In this document: one piece after another, positions 55,375-63,266 of the stretch
How the letters are laid out: each line of letters opens with the position of its first letter
Numbering within the stretch: the first letter of the stretch is position 1
Assembly (NCBI RefSeq): GCF_018476525.1
Contig: NZ_JAHCST010000016.1
Span: forward strand, 108,060-172,059
Direction of reading: 5' to 3'
From: Acrocarpospora catenulata
GTDB taxonomy: Bacteria > Actinomycetota > Actinomycetes > Streptosporangiales > Streptosporangiaceae
Length of the DNA: 64,000 bases
Notes under the pieces: generated by a model
What the model saw: the letters and a program-made list of their open reading frames with translations, nothing else
Database searches by the model: none
What the model was told of the DNA's origin: nothing
Translations under genes and position numbers: made by a program

Positions 55375-56204
55375 CTGCCGCCCGCACGGTGTGGCACTTC
55401 ACCGACGACACCTCGACGTATCACGCCGCGCTGACCGCGATGTTCACGGGCACGGGGGTCGAGGTGGCCCGCGGTCGCGCCGAGGCCGACGTGCTCCATG
55501 ACGTGCGCGCGAGCCGGTCGATGGGCGCCGTCGTGCCGGTCGGGCTGCTGGCCGATATCTGTCCTGCGGCGATTCTGGCTGACCTGCCCTATCTGTTCGC
55601 CTCGCGCGCGTACGCCATGCGGTTCTGGGATGGCGCCGGACGCGACACGCTGCGCGCCGATCTCGCTCCGCACGGCCTGGACGTGTGGGGCGTTTTCGAC
55701 GGCGGGACGCGGCACTTCGTCACGAAGACGCCATTGATTGATGATTTCGCCGGCCGGACGGTACGCACCATGCCCGGATCCCTCCTCGCGGACGTGCTCC
55801 GCATACTCGGTGCCCATCCCGTCCCCGTTCCCGGCAGCGACTTCGCGCAGGCGGCCCGTACGGGGCGTTTCGACGCATGCGAGCGCTCGGCGAGCAACGT
55901 GCTCGACTACGGCCTCCACGAGTGGTTCCCGTACCTGACCCTGACCGCTCACGCCCACGCCGTCGCCGCCCTGGTCGTGAACACGGCGGTGGCCGGCGAC
56001 ACCCTCGCCGCCTCCCGCGTAGCCGCGGCGGAGCGGGTGCAACGGCACGCCTATCAGGCGCGCGACGAGGCCGCGCTGCGGCGGCTGGAGTCGGTGATGC
56101 GCGTTCGCCGCGAGGCCAGCCCTCGGCTCGTGGCCGCCTTGGGGGACGCCGTCGCGCGGGCTTGTCCGCAGGTGCTGGAGTCCGTACGAAAGGAGTCCGC
56201 GTGA
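55371..56204 (+). CDS. DctP-like TRAP binding-protein fold without signal peptide
   Basis: The 277-residue protein has DctP-family features in the expected order: ADLPYLFASRAYAMRFWD, VFDGGTRHFVTK, FAGRTVRTMPGS, LGAHPVPVPGSDFAQAARTG and RFDACERSASNV. The first residues (TAARTVWHF) enter the fold directly, with no signal peptide or lipobox. No TRAP membrane subunits occur in this window. Tight overlaps (GTGA at both ends) fix it in the operon. It may be a cytosolic ligand-binding protein or enzyme accessory derived from DctP, or an inactive transporter relic. Confidence 0.75.
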   Translation: MTAARTVWHFTDDTSTYHAALTAMFTGTGVEVARGRAEADVLHDVRASRSMGAVVPVGLLADICPAAILADLPYLFASRAYAMRFWDGAGRDTLRADLAPHGLDVWGVFDGGTRHFVTKTPLIDDFAGRTVRTMPGSLLADVLRILGAHPVPVPGSDFAQAARTGRFDACERSASNVLDYGLHEWFPYLTLTAHAHAVAALVVNTAVAGDTLAASRVAAAERVQRHAYQARDEAALRRLESVMRVRREASPRLVAALGDAVARACPQVLESVRKESA

Positions 56205-56641
56205 GCGTGCCGATCTCAGTGGGCGATCAGGTCACCTTTCGCAGGCGTGTCCTGCTCTCCGACATCCTGCTCTACGCCGGCATCACTGGAGACTTCAGCC
56301 CCAACCATGTCGACAAGCGCTCCGCCCTCGGCACGGACGTCGGACGGATCGCCCACGGCACCCTGATCATGGGCTTGATGTCCACGGCCAGCTCGCTGTT
56401 GCACGAATCGCACGGCAGGCCCACGGTCTCGTACGGATACGATCGCGTGCGCTTCGTGCGGCCGGTGCGCGTCGGCGACGTGATCACGACGAGGTACACG
56501 GTCGAGGAACTCGATCTCGCCCGATCCCGCGGGTTCTCGAACATCGCATGCACCAATCAGGAGGACGCGGTTGTGGCCGTCGCGCGGCACATCACCCAGT
56601 TCCTGGATCCCGGCGGACTGACCCCGAGAGGGGCATCGTGA
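56201..56641 (+). CDS. MaoC-like (R)-specific hydratase, hotdog fold
   Basis: A 146-residue protein; the GTG start has AAGGAG 6 bases upstream and overlaps the previous stop. It has the D-x4-H hydratase motif in GDFSPNHVD, AHGTLIMGLMSTASSLL in the hotdog helix and FVRPVRVGDVITTRY. It should hydrate or dehydrate a CoA thioester, probably with the small hotdog protein at 55027. Confidence 0.87.
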   Translation: MSVPISVGDQVTFRRRVLLSDILLYAGITGDFSPNHVDKRSALGTDVGRIAHGTLIMGLMSTASSLLHESHGRPTVSYGYDRVRFVRPVRVGDVITTRYTVEELDLARSRGFSNIACTNQEDAVVAVARHITQFLDPGGLTPRGAS

Positions 56642-57027
56642 GCGCACGGACCACCTTCTTCGTCCTCGGCCAGGCGCGCCGTGGGGGAGCGCTGCACCAC
56701 CATCTCGCTGACGCGACCTTGCTGGCACCGGCGCGGACGGCGGCGCGTTACCGCCTCTACAGCGTGGCCGACAGGTTCCCCGCCCTTGTCGAGACGGTCG
56801 AATCCGACCCCGACGCGGTGTCGGTGACCGGAGAACTCTACGCCGTGCGCCTGCGCACCCTCGCCGACCGGCTCCTGCCGGCAGAGCCCCCAGAGCTGGA
56901 ACTCGCGCTCATCCGGCTGTCCGACGATTCACTGAGCCTCGGCATGACCCTGAGGAAAGGCTCCTCCGGCGCGGCCGTCCTCCTGCACGGGTGGACCGAC
57001 TGGCTGGACTACCTACGCCATCGGTAA
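56638..57027 (+). CDS. Gamma-glutamylcyclotransferase-like protein (allophanate hydrolase C-domain type)
   Basis: The 129-residue protein resembles the GGCT-like C-terminal domain of AtzF/allophanate hydrolases: TFFVLGQARRGGALHHHL near the start, TAARYRLYSVADRFPALVE, then VTGELYAVRLRTLADRLLP. It stands alone rather than fused to an amidase. The GTG start overlaps the previous stop. Its role is unclear; amide or carboxylate handling is a guess based on the fold and the PucR neighbour. Confidence 0.6.
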   Translation: MSARTTFFVLGQARRGGALHHHLADATLLAPARTAARYRLYSVADRFPALVETVESDPDAVSVTGELYAVRLRTLADRLLPAEPPELELALIRLSDDSLSLGMTLRKGSSGAAVLLHGWTDWLDYLRHR

Positions 57028-57032
57028 GGAGC

Positions 57033-58565
57033 TCACGCCCCGCCCAGCTGCTGGTCGTCCATGGCCGCCAACGCGAACCACAGCTGCGAGACATCCGCCA
57101 CATCACTGAGATCGAGACCGGTCAGCGCCTCGATCTGCGCGAGACGGTACTTCACCGTGTTGCGATGGACGAACAGCACCTCCGCCGTGCTGACCACGGA
57201 GCAACGCTCCTGGAAGTAGACCTTGAGCGTCTCCAGCAGCACGCTCTGCTGGTCGTCGCCGCGAAGGGGCGCCAGGGTGTCCTCCACCACGCGGCGGAGG
57301 TGCTCCTTGTCCTGGGTGAGGACGCTGGTCAGGAACGACAACGGCTTGCGGGTGTTGACGCCGTAGCCGCGCTTGAGGGCCTCGCGGGCCTCCAGGAAGC
57401 TGGTGCGGACCCCCTCGACGCCCTTGTACGTCCCCCCGATGCCCACCCTCGACATGGGCGAGATGGCGGACATCAGGCTGAACAGCCGGCGCGCGAACTG
57501 CTCGGCCGCCACCTCGCTGCGTGCGATCGCGAGGATACGCCCGTTGGGATGAACGCCCAGGAGGAGGTCCCGCCGCACGTTCTCCCCGATGCCGTGATGC
57601 AGCAGAGCAGGTTCGAGCCTGCGCTTTCCGAGCATCGTCTCGCCGAGCACGACGGCGCAGGGCTGATCGACGTCGAGCCCGTAGCGCAGGAGGCGGCGGC
57701 GGGCCTCGCTGGCGGGGATGTCGCCGGCGAGGATGTCGTCGATGATCTGCCCGATGTGGTGCCGCATCCCCTCCAGCCGCCCGGACTCCTTGGCCAGGAC
57801 GAGTGCCGCCAGGTTCCCGGCGAACCGCAGGAGGTTCGCCGAGTCATTGCGATACTCGGCCGTGAGCTGGCCGAGGAACACGTCGCCGTGCACGAGCGGC
57901 ATGGAGTAGAGCCTGGGGGCGTCCGACGTCGCCCCCTCACCCTGCTCTGGCACCCATGCCTGCTCGGCGACCGTGGTGTTGGTGGCGTCGCTGATCCAGA
58001 CGCTCCCCCGTACCAGCTTGGCCACCTGAGCGGCGATGGCGGCAAGGCCCCCTTCACCTTGGGCGTCGGAGGCCAGCTTCTCGTAGATGTTCGCGGAGTA
58101 CGTGAACGCGGGTGATCGACCGATGACGACCTGGCTGGCGATGTAACGCCCGATCGTCGCGAACGACGTGGTCCACGGCACCTCCAGGACGGGGAGCCGA
58201 TACTCCCGCGCTGTCTCCAGCACCACGCCGGGGATGGTGTCGAAGGAGAACTGGGTGGCGTAGGCGAGACAGGACGCGCCGCCTTCCGCCGCGTGCTCGA
58301 CGAAGGCGCGCTGCCGCGCCGCCGTGTTCTGGCTGATGCCGGTCGTCAGCAGCAGGTCGCCGCCGATGAGCGAGTGCCTGGGGTCGGGCAGTTCGGACAC
58401 GGTCGCCCACTTCACGTGGCGGTTCGGGACCCATTCGGCGCCGGCCACGACGGTCAGCCCAAGAGCCTCGTTCGCCAGCACGAGCTCCAGCGGGATGCCG
58501 AGAGCCGCGGCCCGTCGCGGGTGGTAGGTGCCGGACGCCATCCGTGTCGAACGTGTCGGAGCCAT
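57033..58565 (-). CDS. PucR-family transcriptional regulator
   Basis: The protein has 510 residues from the ATG at 58565 with AGGAG 9 bases upstream, preferred over a long Arg-rich extension. An N-terminal PucR domain (LGLTVVAGAEWVP, DLLLTTGIS, TIPGVVLETAREYRLPVLEV), a GGDEF-like middle region and a C-terminal PucR helix-turn-helix (VLFVHRNTVKYRLAQIEALT) are in the standard order. PucR proteins activate nitrogen-compound catabolism, often purines or amides. It is convergent with the catabolic operon, with 5 bases between stops. Confidence 0.9.
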   Translation of the reverse strand: MAPTRSTRMASGTYHPRRAAALGIPLELVLANEALGLTVVAGAEWVPNRHVKWATVSELPDPRHSLIGGDLLLTTGISQNTAARQRAFVEHAAEGGASCLAYATQFSFDTIPGVVLETAREYRLPVLEVPWTTSFATIGRYIASQVVIGRSPAFTYSANIYEKLASDAQGEGGLAAIAAQVAKLVRGSVWISDATNTTVAEQAWVPEQGEGATSDAPRLYSMPLVHGDVFLGQLTAEYRNDSANLLRFAGNLAALVLAKESGRLEGMRHHIGQIIDDILAGDIPASEARRRLLRYGLDVDQPCAVVLGETMLGKRRLEPALLHHGIGENVRRDLLLGVHPNGRILAIARSEVAAEQFARRLFSLMSAISPMSRVGIGGTYKGVEGVRTSFLEAREALKRGYGVNTRKPLSFLTSVLTQDKEHLRRVVEDTLAPLRGDDQQSVLLETLKVYFQERCSVVSTAEVLFVHRNTVKYRLAQIEALTGLDLSDVADVSQLWFALAAMDDQQLGGA

Positions 58566-58623
58566 TTCCGTGATCTCCTGGTCTCGTTGCTTCTGCCGAC
58601 TCAGGCGCCCGGGCCCGCGGATC

Positions 58624-59382
58624 TCACGCCGCGGACGAGCCGCGCGTGCGCACCCACTGGCCGATGACCTGCTTGGGGACATCGCTCTGGAAGGCCGTCG
58701 CCACCATGTACAGCGTGCTGTTGATCGCCGCGTCGACCGGCTCCCTGATGTAGGCCTCGATCGCGCGCTTCTGCAGCCGGATCGCCTGCTCGGGCAGCGC
58801 GGCGATGCGCTCGACCAGCTCGAACGCACGGTCCATCAGGCGGTCGGCGGCCACGACCTCGCTGATGAGCCCGATCTCCTTCGCCTCGTGCGCGGTGAGG
58901 AACTCGGCCGTGTAGAGCATGGTCCGCGCCCGGGCCAGACCCACCACGCGCGGCAGCAGCGCGACGTGCAGTCCGGCCGGGGCGCCGTGCTTGACCTCGG
59001 GCTGCCCGATCAGCGCGTGCTCCGCGGCGATGGCGATGTCGGAGCAGTACACCATGACGCAGCCCGCCCCGGCGGCCGTGCCGTTGAGAGCGGAGATGAT
59101 CGGCTTGTCCAGGCCGATCATCACATCGCAGACGTCGCGCTCGACGGTCAGCATGCCCAGGCCGTCGGCCACGGTGAAGGTCGACATCTCCTTGACATCA
59201 GTGCCAGCACAGTACGCCTTGTCGCCCTCTCCGGTCAGGATGATCGCCCGGGAGTCGGACTCGTCCGCCTCCTTGAGCAACTCGATGAGCCGCGCCTTGT
59301 CCGCGATGCGCAGCGCGTTTCGCGCTTCCGGGCGGCGGATCGTGATGACGTCGGCCTGGCCTTGGCGGGTCAGTTCGAGCAT
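58624..59382 (-). CDS. Enoyl-CoA hydratase/isomerase-family protein
   Basis: The 252-residue crotonase has oxyanion-hole motifs AYCAGTDVKEM and NGTAAGAGCVMVYCSDIAIA, plus GQPEVKHG. It starts 12 bases after the lacI stop and is likely cotranscribed with it. It could act on the CoA thioesters formed in the neighbouring operon. Confidence 0.88.
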   Translation of the reverse strand: MLELTRQGQADVITIRRPEARNALRIADKARLIELLKEADESDSRAIILTGEGDKAYCAGTDVKEMSTFTVADGLGMLTVERDVCDVMIGLDKPIISALNGTAAGAGCVMVYCSDIAIAAEHALIGQPEVKHGAPAGLHVALLPRVVGLARARTMLYTAEFLTAHEAKEIGLISEVVAADRLMDRAFELVERIAALPEQAIRLQKRAIEAYIREPVDAAINSTLYMVATAFQSDVPKQVIGQWVRTRGSSAA

Positions 59383-59394
59383 CGTCGGTGTCTC

Positions 59395-60423
59395 CTAGCT
59401 GATGGATGGGAGAATCCGGCAGGATTCCCGATGGATGAGAATCGAGGGGAACAAGGTCGTCTTCGTGGGCTCGCCCGCCTCGTCGTTCTTCTCCTGCGCC
59501 GCCCCCACGAGGTAGTCAGCGACGGCCGAGCCGATGAGCTCGGGGTTCGTGTTGATCGCCGAGATGCGCGGAGACCAGTTGCGCACCAGCGAGGAGTCCT
59601 CGTAACTGATGAGGGACAGGTCGCCGGGGATGGCGATGCCGTTGTGCACGCACGCGGCGACCACCCCCTCGGTGGCCTCGTCGTTGGCGATGAGCAGCGC
59701 GGTCGGCTTGTGCGGCAGTCCGATGAAGGTGGCGATCGCCGCGTGGCCCGTCTCGGCCGCGAACCGACCGCGGAAGACGAGCCGGTCGTCGAGCTCCACG
59801 TTCGCGCTGGCGAACGCGTCACGATAGCCCGCCAGGCGCAGCTCCGCGGAACGCGAGCGCGACTCGCCGACCACGATCGCGACCCGGCGGTGGCCGAGGT
59901 TGAGCAGATACTCAGTGGCAGCGCGCGCGCTCTCGCGCTCATCGACAAAGAACTCGCGCACCCCGGTGACGGGCGCGTCGCGGATCACACTCGCGATGGC
60001 TACCCCGCTGGACATCGCCTGGGCGTACCTACTCTCGTTGTCTCCCGAGGTGGCCACCACCAGACCCGACACACGGCTGGCCAGCAGCGTGTCGAGATAT
60101 CCCCGCTCCAGGTCGGGCCGGTCCTTGGTGAGGCACAGGTACACCTGATAGCCGGCCTGGTTGAGCCGGTCCTGCAGACTCTCGATCATGCGCAGAGTGG
60201 TGTGGCTGAGTAGATCCTTGACGATCACCCCAACCGCCGCGACACGCTGCACGCGTAGCCCGCGCGCGATCAGGTTGGGCTGATAGCCCAGGCGGCGCGC
60301 GACGTTACGGACCCTCTCCCGCGTCTCGGGATCGACATAGCCCGTCCCATCGGACAGCGCGCGAGACACCGTGCTGCGGGAGACTCCGGCGGCCTTGGCC
60401 ACATCGATCAGAGTGACACCCAT
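59395..60423 (-). CDS. LacI-family transcriptional regulator of the island
   Basis: The protein has 342 residues from the ATG at 60423 (AAGGAG about 7 bases upstream). The LacI helix-turn-helix is canonical (TLIDVAKAAGVSRSTVSRAL), with hinge YQPNLIARGLR, followed by a Peripla_BP-type effector domain (LLASRVSGLVVATSG, PTALLIANDEATEGV). Two operator-like palindromes lie just upstream, one overlapping its leader, and a perfect version lies before the MFS gene at 44329. Autoregulation and control of the island are likely. Confidence 0.92.
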   Translation of the reverse strand: MGVTLIDVAKAAGVSRSTVSRALSDGTGYVDPETRERVRNVARRLGYQPNLIARGLRVQRVAAVGVIVKDLLSHTTLRMIESLQDRLNQAGYQVYLCLTKDRPDLERGYLDTLLASRVSGLVVATSGDNESRYAQAMSSGVAIASVIRDAPVTGVREFFVDERESARAATEYLLNLGHRRVAIVVGESRSRSAELRLAGYRDAFASANVELDDRLVFRGRFAAETGHAAIATFIGLPHKPTALLIANDEATEGVVAACVHNGIAIPGDLSLISYEDSSLVRNWSPRISAINTNPELIGSAVADYLVGAAQEKNDEAGEPTKTTLFPSILIHRESCRILPSIS

Positions 60424-60438
60424 CCCGGCTCCTTGTCC

Positions 60439-60452
60439 TGGGATCGTTCCCA
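60439..60452. promoter_or_regulatory. LacI operator in the lacI leader
   Basis: TGGGATCGTTCCCA is a near-perfect dyad differing from the core at 44291 at one position. It lies 16-29 bases before the lacI ATG. Confidence 0.7.
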
Positions 60453-60507
60453 CATCCAGGGAAACTAAACGTAACTTACTGGACCTACAACCAGGCTAGC
60501 AAGGGTC

Positions 60508-60521
60508 GGGAATCGATCCCA
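60508..60521. promoter_or_regulatory. Second LacI operator upstream of lacI
   Basis: GGGAATCGATCCCA is an imperfect dyad sharing ATCGATCCCA with the perfect site at 44291-44306. The 69-base offset from the other lacI site would allow looping or side-by-side binding. Confidence 0.55.
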
Positions 60522-60523
60522 TA

Positions 60524-60809
60524 TTTTCACAGCAGACGATATCCATCGGTGAGGATGTCCCGACCGTCCGCCGACCAGCCACGGCCCACGCCGTGTGACG
60601 ACGGCGGCCGACAGCTTCGCCTGTGGCCGGCTGGGTGCGCTTCACCTGTTGGTGCGAGGCCGGTGTCGTGGGGGAAGGATATGGTGGCGATGGCCGTCTC
60701 GGTGCCTGTCAGTTCAGCGATCGACCGTTGCAGCTCGAAGGTCGTCGCGGTGCCAGATCGGCCATATCGAGGCCCATCGAAGACGGTTCCAAGCTGAGAT
60801 GGCGCCGCC
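60524..60809. other. Unassigned debris between lacI and the aminotransferase fragment
   Basis: A 286-base stretch with open frames on both strands but no recognisable domain. It lies in a region of gene fragments and is probably scar sequence. Confidence 0.35.
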
Positions 60810-61068
60810 GTGGGCATTCTTTCCGAGTGGACACTCGCCGCGATGCGGCGCATCGTGGAGACGCACGCGCTGCAGGGCGGCGGGGCGAAGAGCACCTGGA
60901 TGGATGCGATCGCCCACGCGCGTGGCGCGCTCGCGCAGTTCGCGTCGGGGGCATCGGAACGGGTGGCGTTCACCCAGAACACGAGCACCGGTCTGGCGCC
61001 GGTGACCAACGGTCTGGACTGGTCGGCATCGGACAACGTGGTCGTGCCGGAGGGGGAGTTCCCGTCGA
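60810..61068 (+). pseudogene. Fragment of a class V aminotransferase-like protein
   Basis: About 85 residues match PLP-dependent class V (cysteine desulfurase-like) proteins: FTQNTSTGLAPVTNGLDW, then SDNVVVPEGEFPSN. The match stops abruptly at EFPSN, where a minus-strand ABC ATPase fragment begins. The N-terminal and most of the C-terminal parts are missing. Confidence 0.6.
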
Positions 61069-61147
61069 ACTCAATGCGGCCTTCGCCCAGCAGGAGTGCA
61101 TGCGAGGTGTTGGAGGGCAGCTCCTCCAAGTGGTGAGTGACGATCAT
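61068..61147 (-). pseudogene. Fragment of an ABC transporter ATPase
   Basis: About 26 residues, MIVTHHLEELPSNTSHALLL then GEGRIEF, correspond to the H-loop region of ABC ATPases, including the switch His in VTHH. It directly abuts the aminotransferase fragment on the opposite strand and overlaps the recombinase start. Confidence 0.5.
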
Positions 61148-62229
61148 CGAGGTGAGGCCCGAGGAGGACGGCGGGCTCAACGACGAGCAGATCATGCGGA
61201 TCATGATGCTCGTGGCCCGGACCGGCCGCCGGATCAGCGAGATCCGCATGCTCGACCGGGACCCGCTGTTCCCGCTGGACCAGCTGAACCCGCCGAGTGA
61301 ACAGGATGCCGCCGACGGCGCGTTCGTCGCCAAGCTCCGCTACCAGCAAACGAAGATCGAGCAAGCCCCGGACACAATGCTCGTCGACGCCGAGATCGTC
61401 GCGATCATCCGCGAGCAGCAGCAATGGGTCGACACCCGCCTTGCACCCCGCTGGGCGCCGGGCACGACACCGAAGTACCTGTTCCTGGCGCACAAGATGA
61501 ACCGGCACGCAGACAAGGCCTACGTCCTGGAGCGCGTCCACCAAGGGCTCGCCAAGTTCGCCCAGCGGCTCGACATCCGCGACAGCTTCGGACGCCTGGT
61601 CGACTTCAACCGCACCCACCGATTCCGGCACACCAAGGCCACCAGCCTGCTGAACGCCGGCGTCCCCTTGCACGTCGTCCAGCGCTACATGGGCCATCTC
61701 CCCGACCATGACCATGGAGTACGCCGAGACCCTCGCCGCCACGCACGAAGCCGAGTTCCTGCGCTACCGCAAGGTCACCGCCGAGGGCCGCGACCTGCAG
61801 ACCGACCTGCGAGATCTCTACGACATGCTGGAGCTGGACAAGCGCACCGACCGGATCCTGCCCAACGGCTGGTGCCTTCTGCCTCCTCGCCAGGTCTGCG
61901 AGAAGGGTAACGCCTGTCTGACCTGCGAGAAGTTCACCACCGACGCCACCTTCCTGCCCGAGCTCCAGATTCAGCGGCAGCGCACCGAACAGCTCATCAC
62001 CGAGCGACAGCAGGCCTTTCCAGGCCCGCACCGGCCAGCCGATGGGTGCCGACAACGTCTGGCTCGCCGGGCGGCTCCAAGTGCATGACGCCCTCGAAGG
62101 ATCATCGTCAGGCTCGAGCAGACCCGCGTCGCCGACGGCACCCCCCAGGCTGTTCGCGGCGCTGGGGTCTCGGCACGCACCGATGCCCGCGCCGCCAAAG
62201 CAGAGGAGACCCGCGACAATGCGCGGTAA
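61137..62229 (+). pseudogene. Frameshifted tyrosine recombinase/integrase (Tn554 TnpB-like)
   Basis: Three frames join into one integrase-like C-terminal region. RTGRRISEI gives the first catalytic Arg; HRFRHTKATSLL and YMGHL give the HxxR and third box; the Tyr lies in TMEYAET. Shifts are needed near 61701 (two bases lost), 62020 (one extra C) and 62098 (one base lost). After the catalytic Tyr comes a Cys-rich tail (CEKGNACLTCEKF) typical of this integrase group. The N-terminal core-binding domain is absent, since the frame starts at 61137 beside unrelated debris. Confidence 0.75.
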
Positions 62230-62644
62230 CCCCGACAACCTGCGCAGAGCCGCCACGGCCAAGAAGGCCGCCGCCATCCAGCGGGCCGAGCAAGGGCTGC
62301 GTGACATGATCCGCCGAGGTGACCCGATCACCTTCCGCGGCCTGGCTCAGGCCGCAGGCGTCTCCCTCGACTTCCTCTATCGCAACACTGAGATCCGACG
62401 GCGCGTTGAGCAACTCCGCGACCAACAGCGAGGAACGCCTCCCGCAACCCGATCTCAGCAAGTCGACCCTGACCAGCCCAGCAGTGTGGTCCGCACCCTC
62501 ACCGCCCAACTCGCCGATCTCAAACGCCGTCACCGCGACGAAATCACCGTACTCAAACGGGCTTTGGAAGCCGCACACGGTGAGAACCTCGAACTGCGCA
62601 GACGTCTGGGGCCGCGAGGAACAGGTTCCGCTCCCGACAAATGA
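62219..62644 (+). CDS. DUF6262 family protein (Tn554 TnpC-like recombinase partner)
   Basis: The protein has 141 residues from the ATG at 62219, overlapping the recombinase stop by 11 bases. It is a basic helical protein with an N-terminal DNA-binding-like part (NPDNLRRAATAKKAAAIQRA, ITFRGLAQAAGVSLDFLYRN) and a C-terminal coiled coil (LTAQLADLKRRHRDEITVLK). Such proteins follow paired tyrosine recombinases in actinobacterial Tn554-like elements. It is intact, but its recombinase partner is broken. Confidence 0.75.
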   Translation: MRGNPDNLRRAATAKKAAAIQRAEQGLRDMIRRGDPITFRGLAQAAGVSLDFLYRNTEIRRRVEQLRDQQRGTPPATRSQQVDPDQPSSVVRTLTAQLADLKRRHRDEITVLKRALEAAHGENLELRRRLGPRGTGSAPDK

Positions 62645-62714
62645 CGACCCGATCCGGCTGCTTCCACTCCGTGACCAGGCATCCCAGACGAGAGTCGGCA
62701 TCGACCGCGAAAAG

Positions 62715-63266
62715 TCACACATGGTTGTCATCGACATCGCTGAGACCAGCCGGCGCCTGCGCGAGCGTCAGACCGATCCGCCGCCGAGGAACGTCGACCA
62801 GGCTGATCCTCACAATGAGGATGTCGCCCATCTCCACCTCGTTGCCCCCGAGCTCTGTATTGGGCACAAGACCTTCGAAGCCGTCGTCTCCGTCCTCCAC
62901 GCGAACGAAGACCCCGATCGGTGCGATCTTGGTGACCGGTCCGCTGACAAGCGATCCGATCTGCCGCTCAAGCTCATGCAACGGATCATCCTGCAGCGCC
63001 TTCAGTGACAGCGCCACCCGCCCGCGTTCGATATCCACATCAAGAATCTCGGCGGTGACCTGCTGCCCAATGGAAACGACGTCACCGGGGTGGTTGATCC
63101 GACGCCACGACAGCTCAGGAATGTTGATCATCGCGGTGAATCCGCCGATATCAACAAAAGTGACGCCGAAGTCAGCGATCTCGATCACCGTTACTTCGAT
63201 GCGCTGACCCCGGCGCAACGTGTGCAGGAAGGTCTTCTCCGAGTTGCTGAGGGCAGGCTCTGGCAT
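62715..63266 (-). CDS. Protein of two S1 RNA-binding domains
   Basis: The 183-residue protein has two S1 domains: about 18-90 (GQRIEVTVIEIADFGVTFVD, then VDIERGRVALSLKAL) and about 102-170 (GSLVSGPVTKIAPIGVFVRV, then DVPRRRIGLTLAQ). Ribosomal protein S1 has four to six, so this is a short paralogue, perhaps acting on translation or RNA stability. Its ATG overlaps, on the other strand, the first ATG of the hydantoinase frame. Confidence 0.85.
   Translation of the reverse strand: MPEPALSNSEKTFLHTLRRGQRIEVTVIEIADFGVTFVDIGGFTAMINIPELSWRRINHPGDVVSIGQQVTAEILDVDIERGRVALSLKALQDDPLHELERQIGSLVSGPVTKIAPIGVFVRVEDGDDGFEGLVPNTELGGNEVEMGDILIVRISLVDVPRRRIGLTLAQAPAGLSDVDDNHV

Noticed and set aside
60527..61333. 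A 268-codon minus-strand frame spanning the scar
   Set aside because: Only about 26 codons (61071-61147) resemble a known protein; the rest has no homology-like features, so a single gene is not credible.
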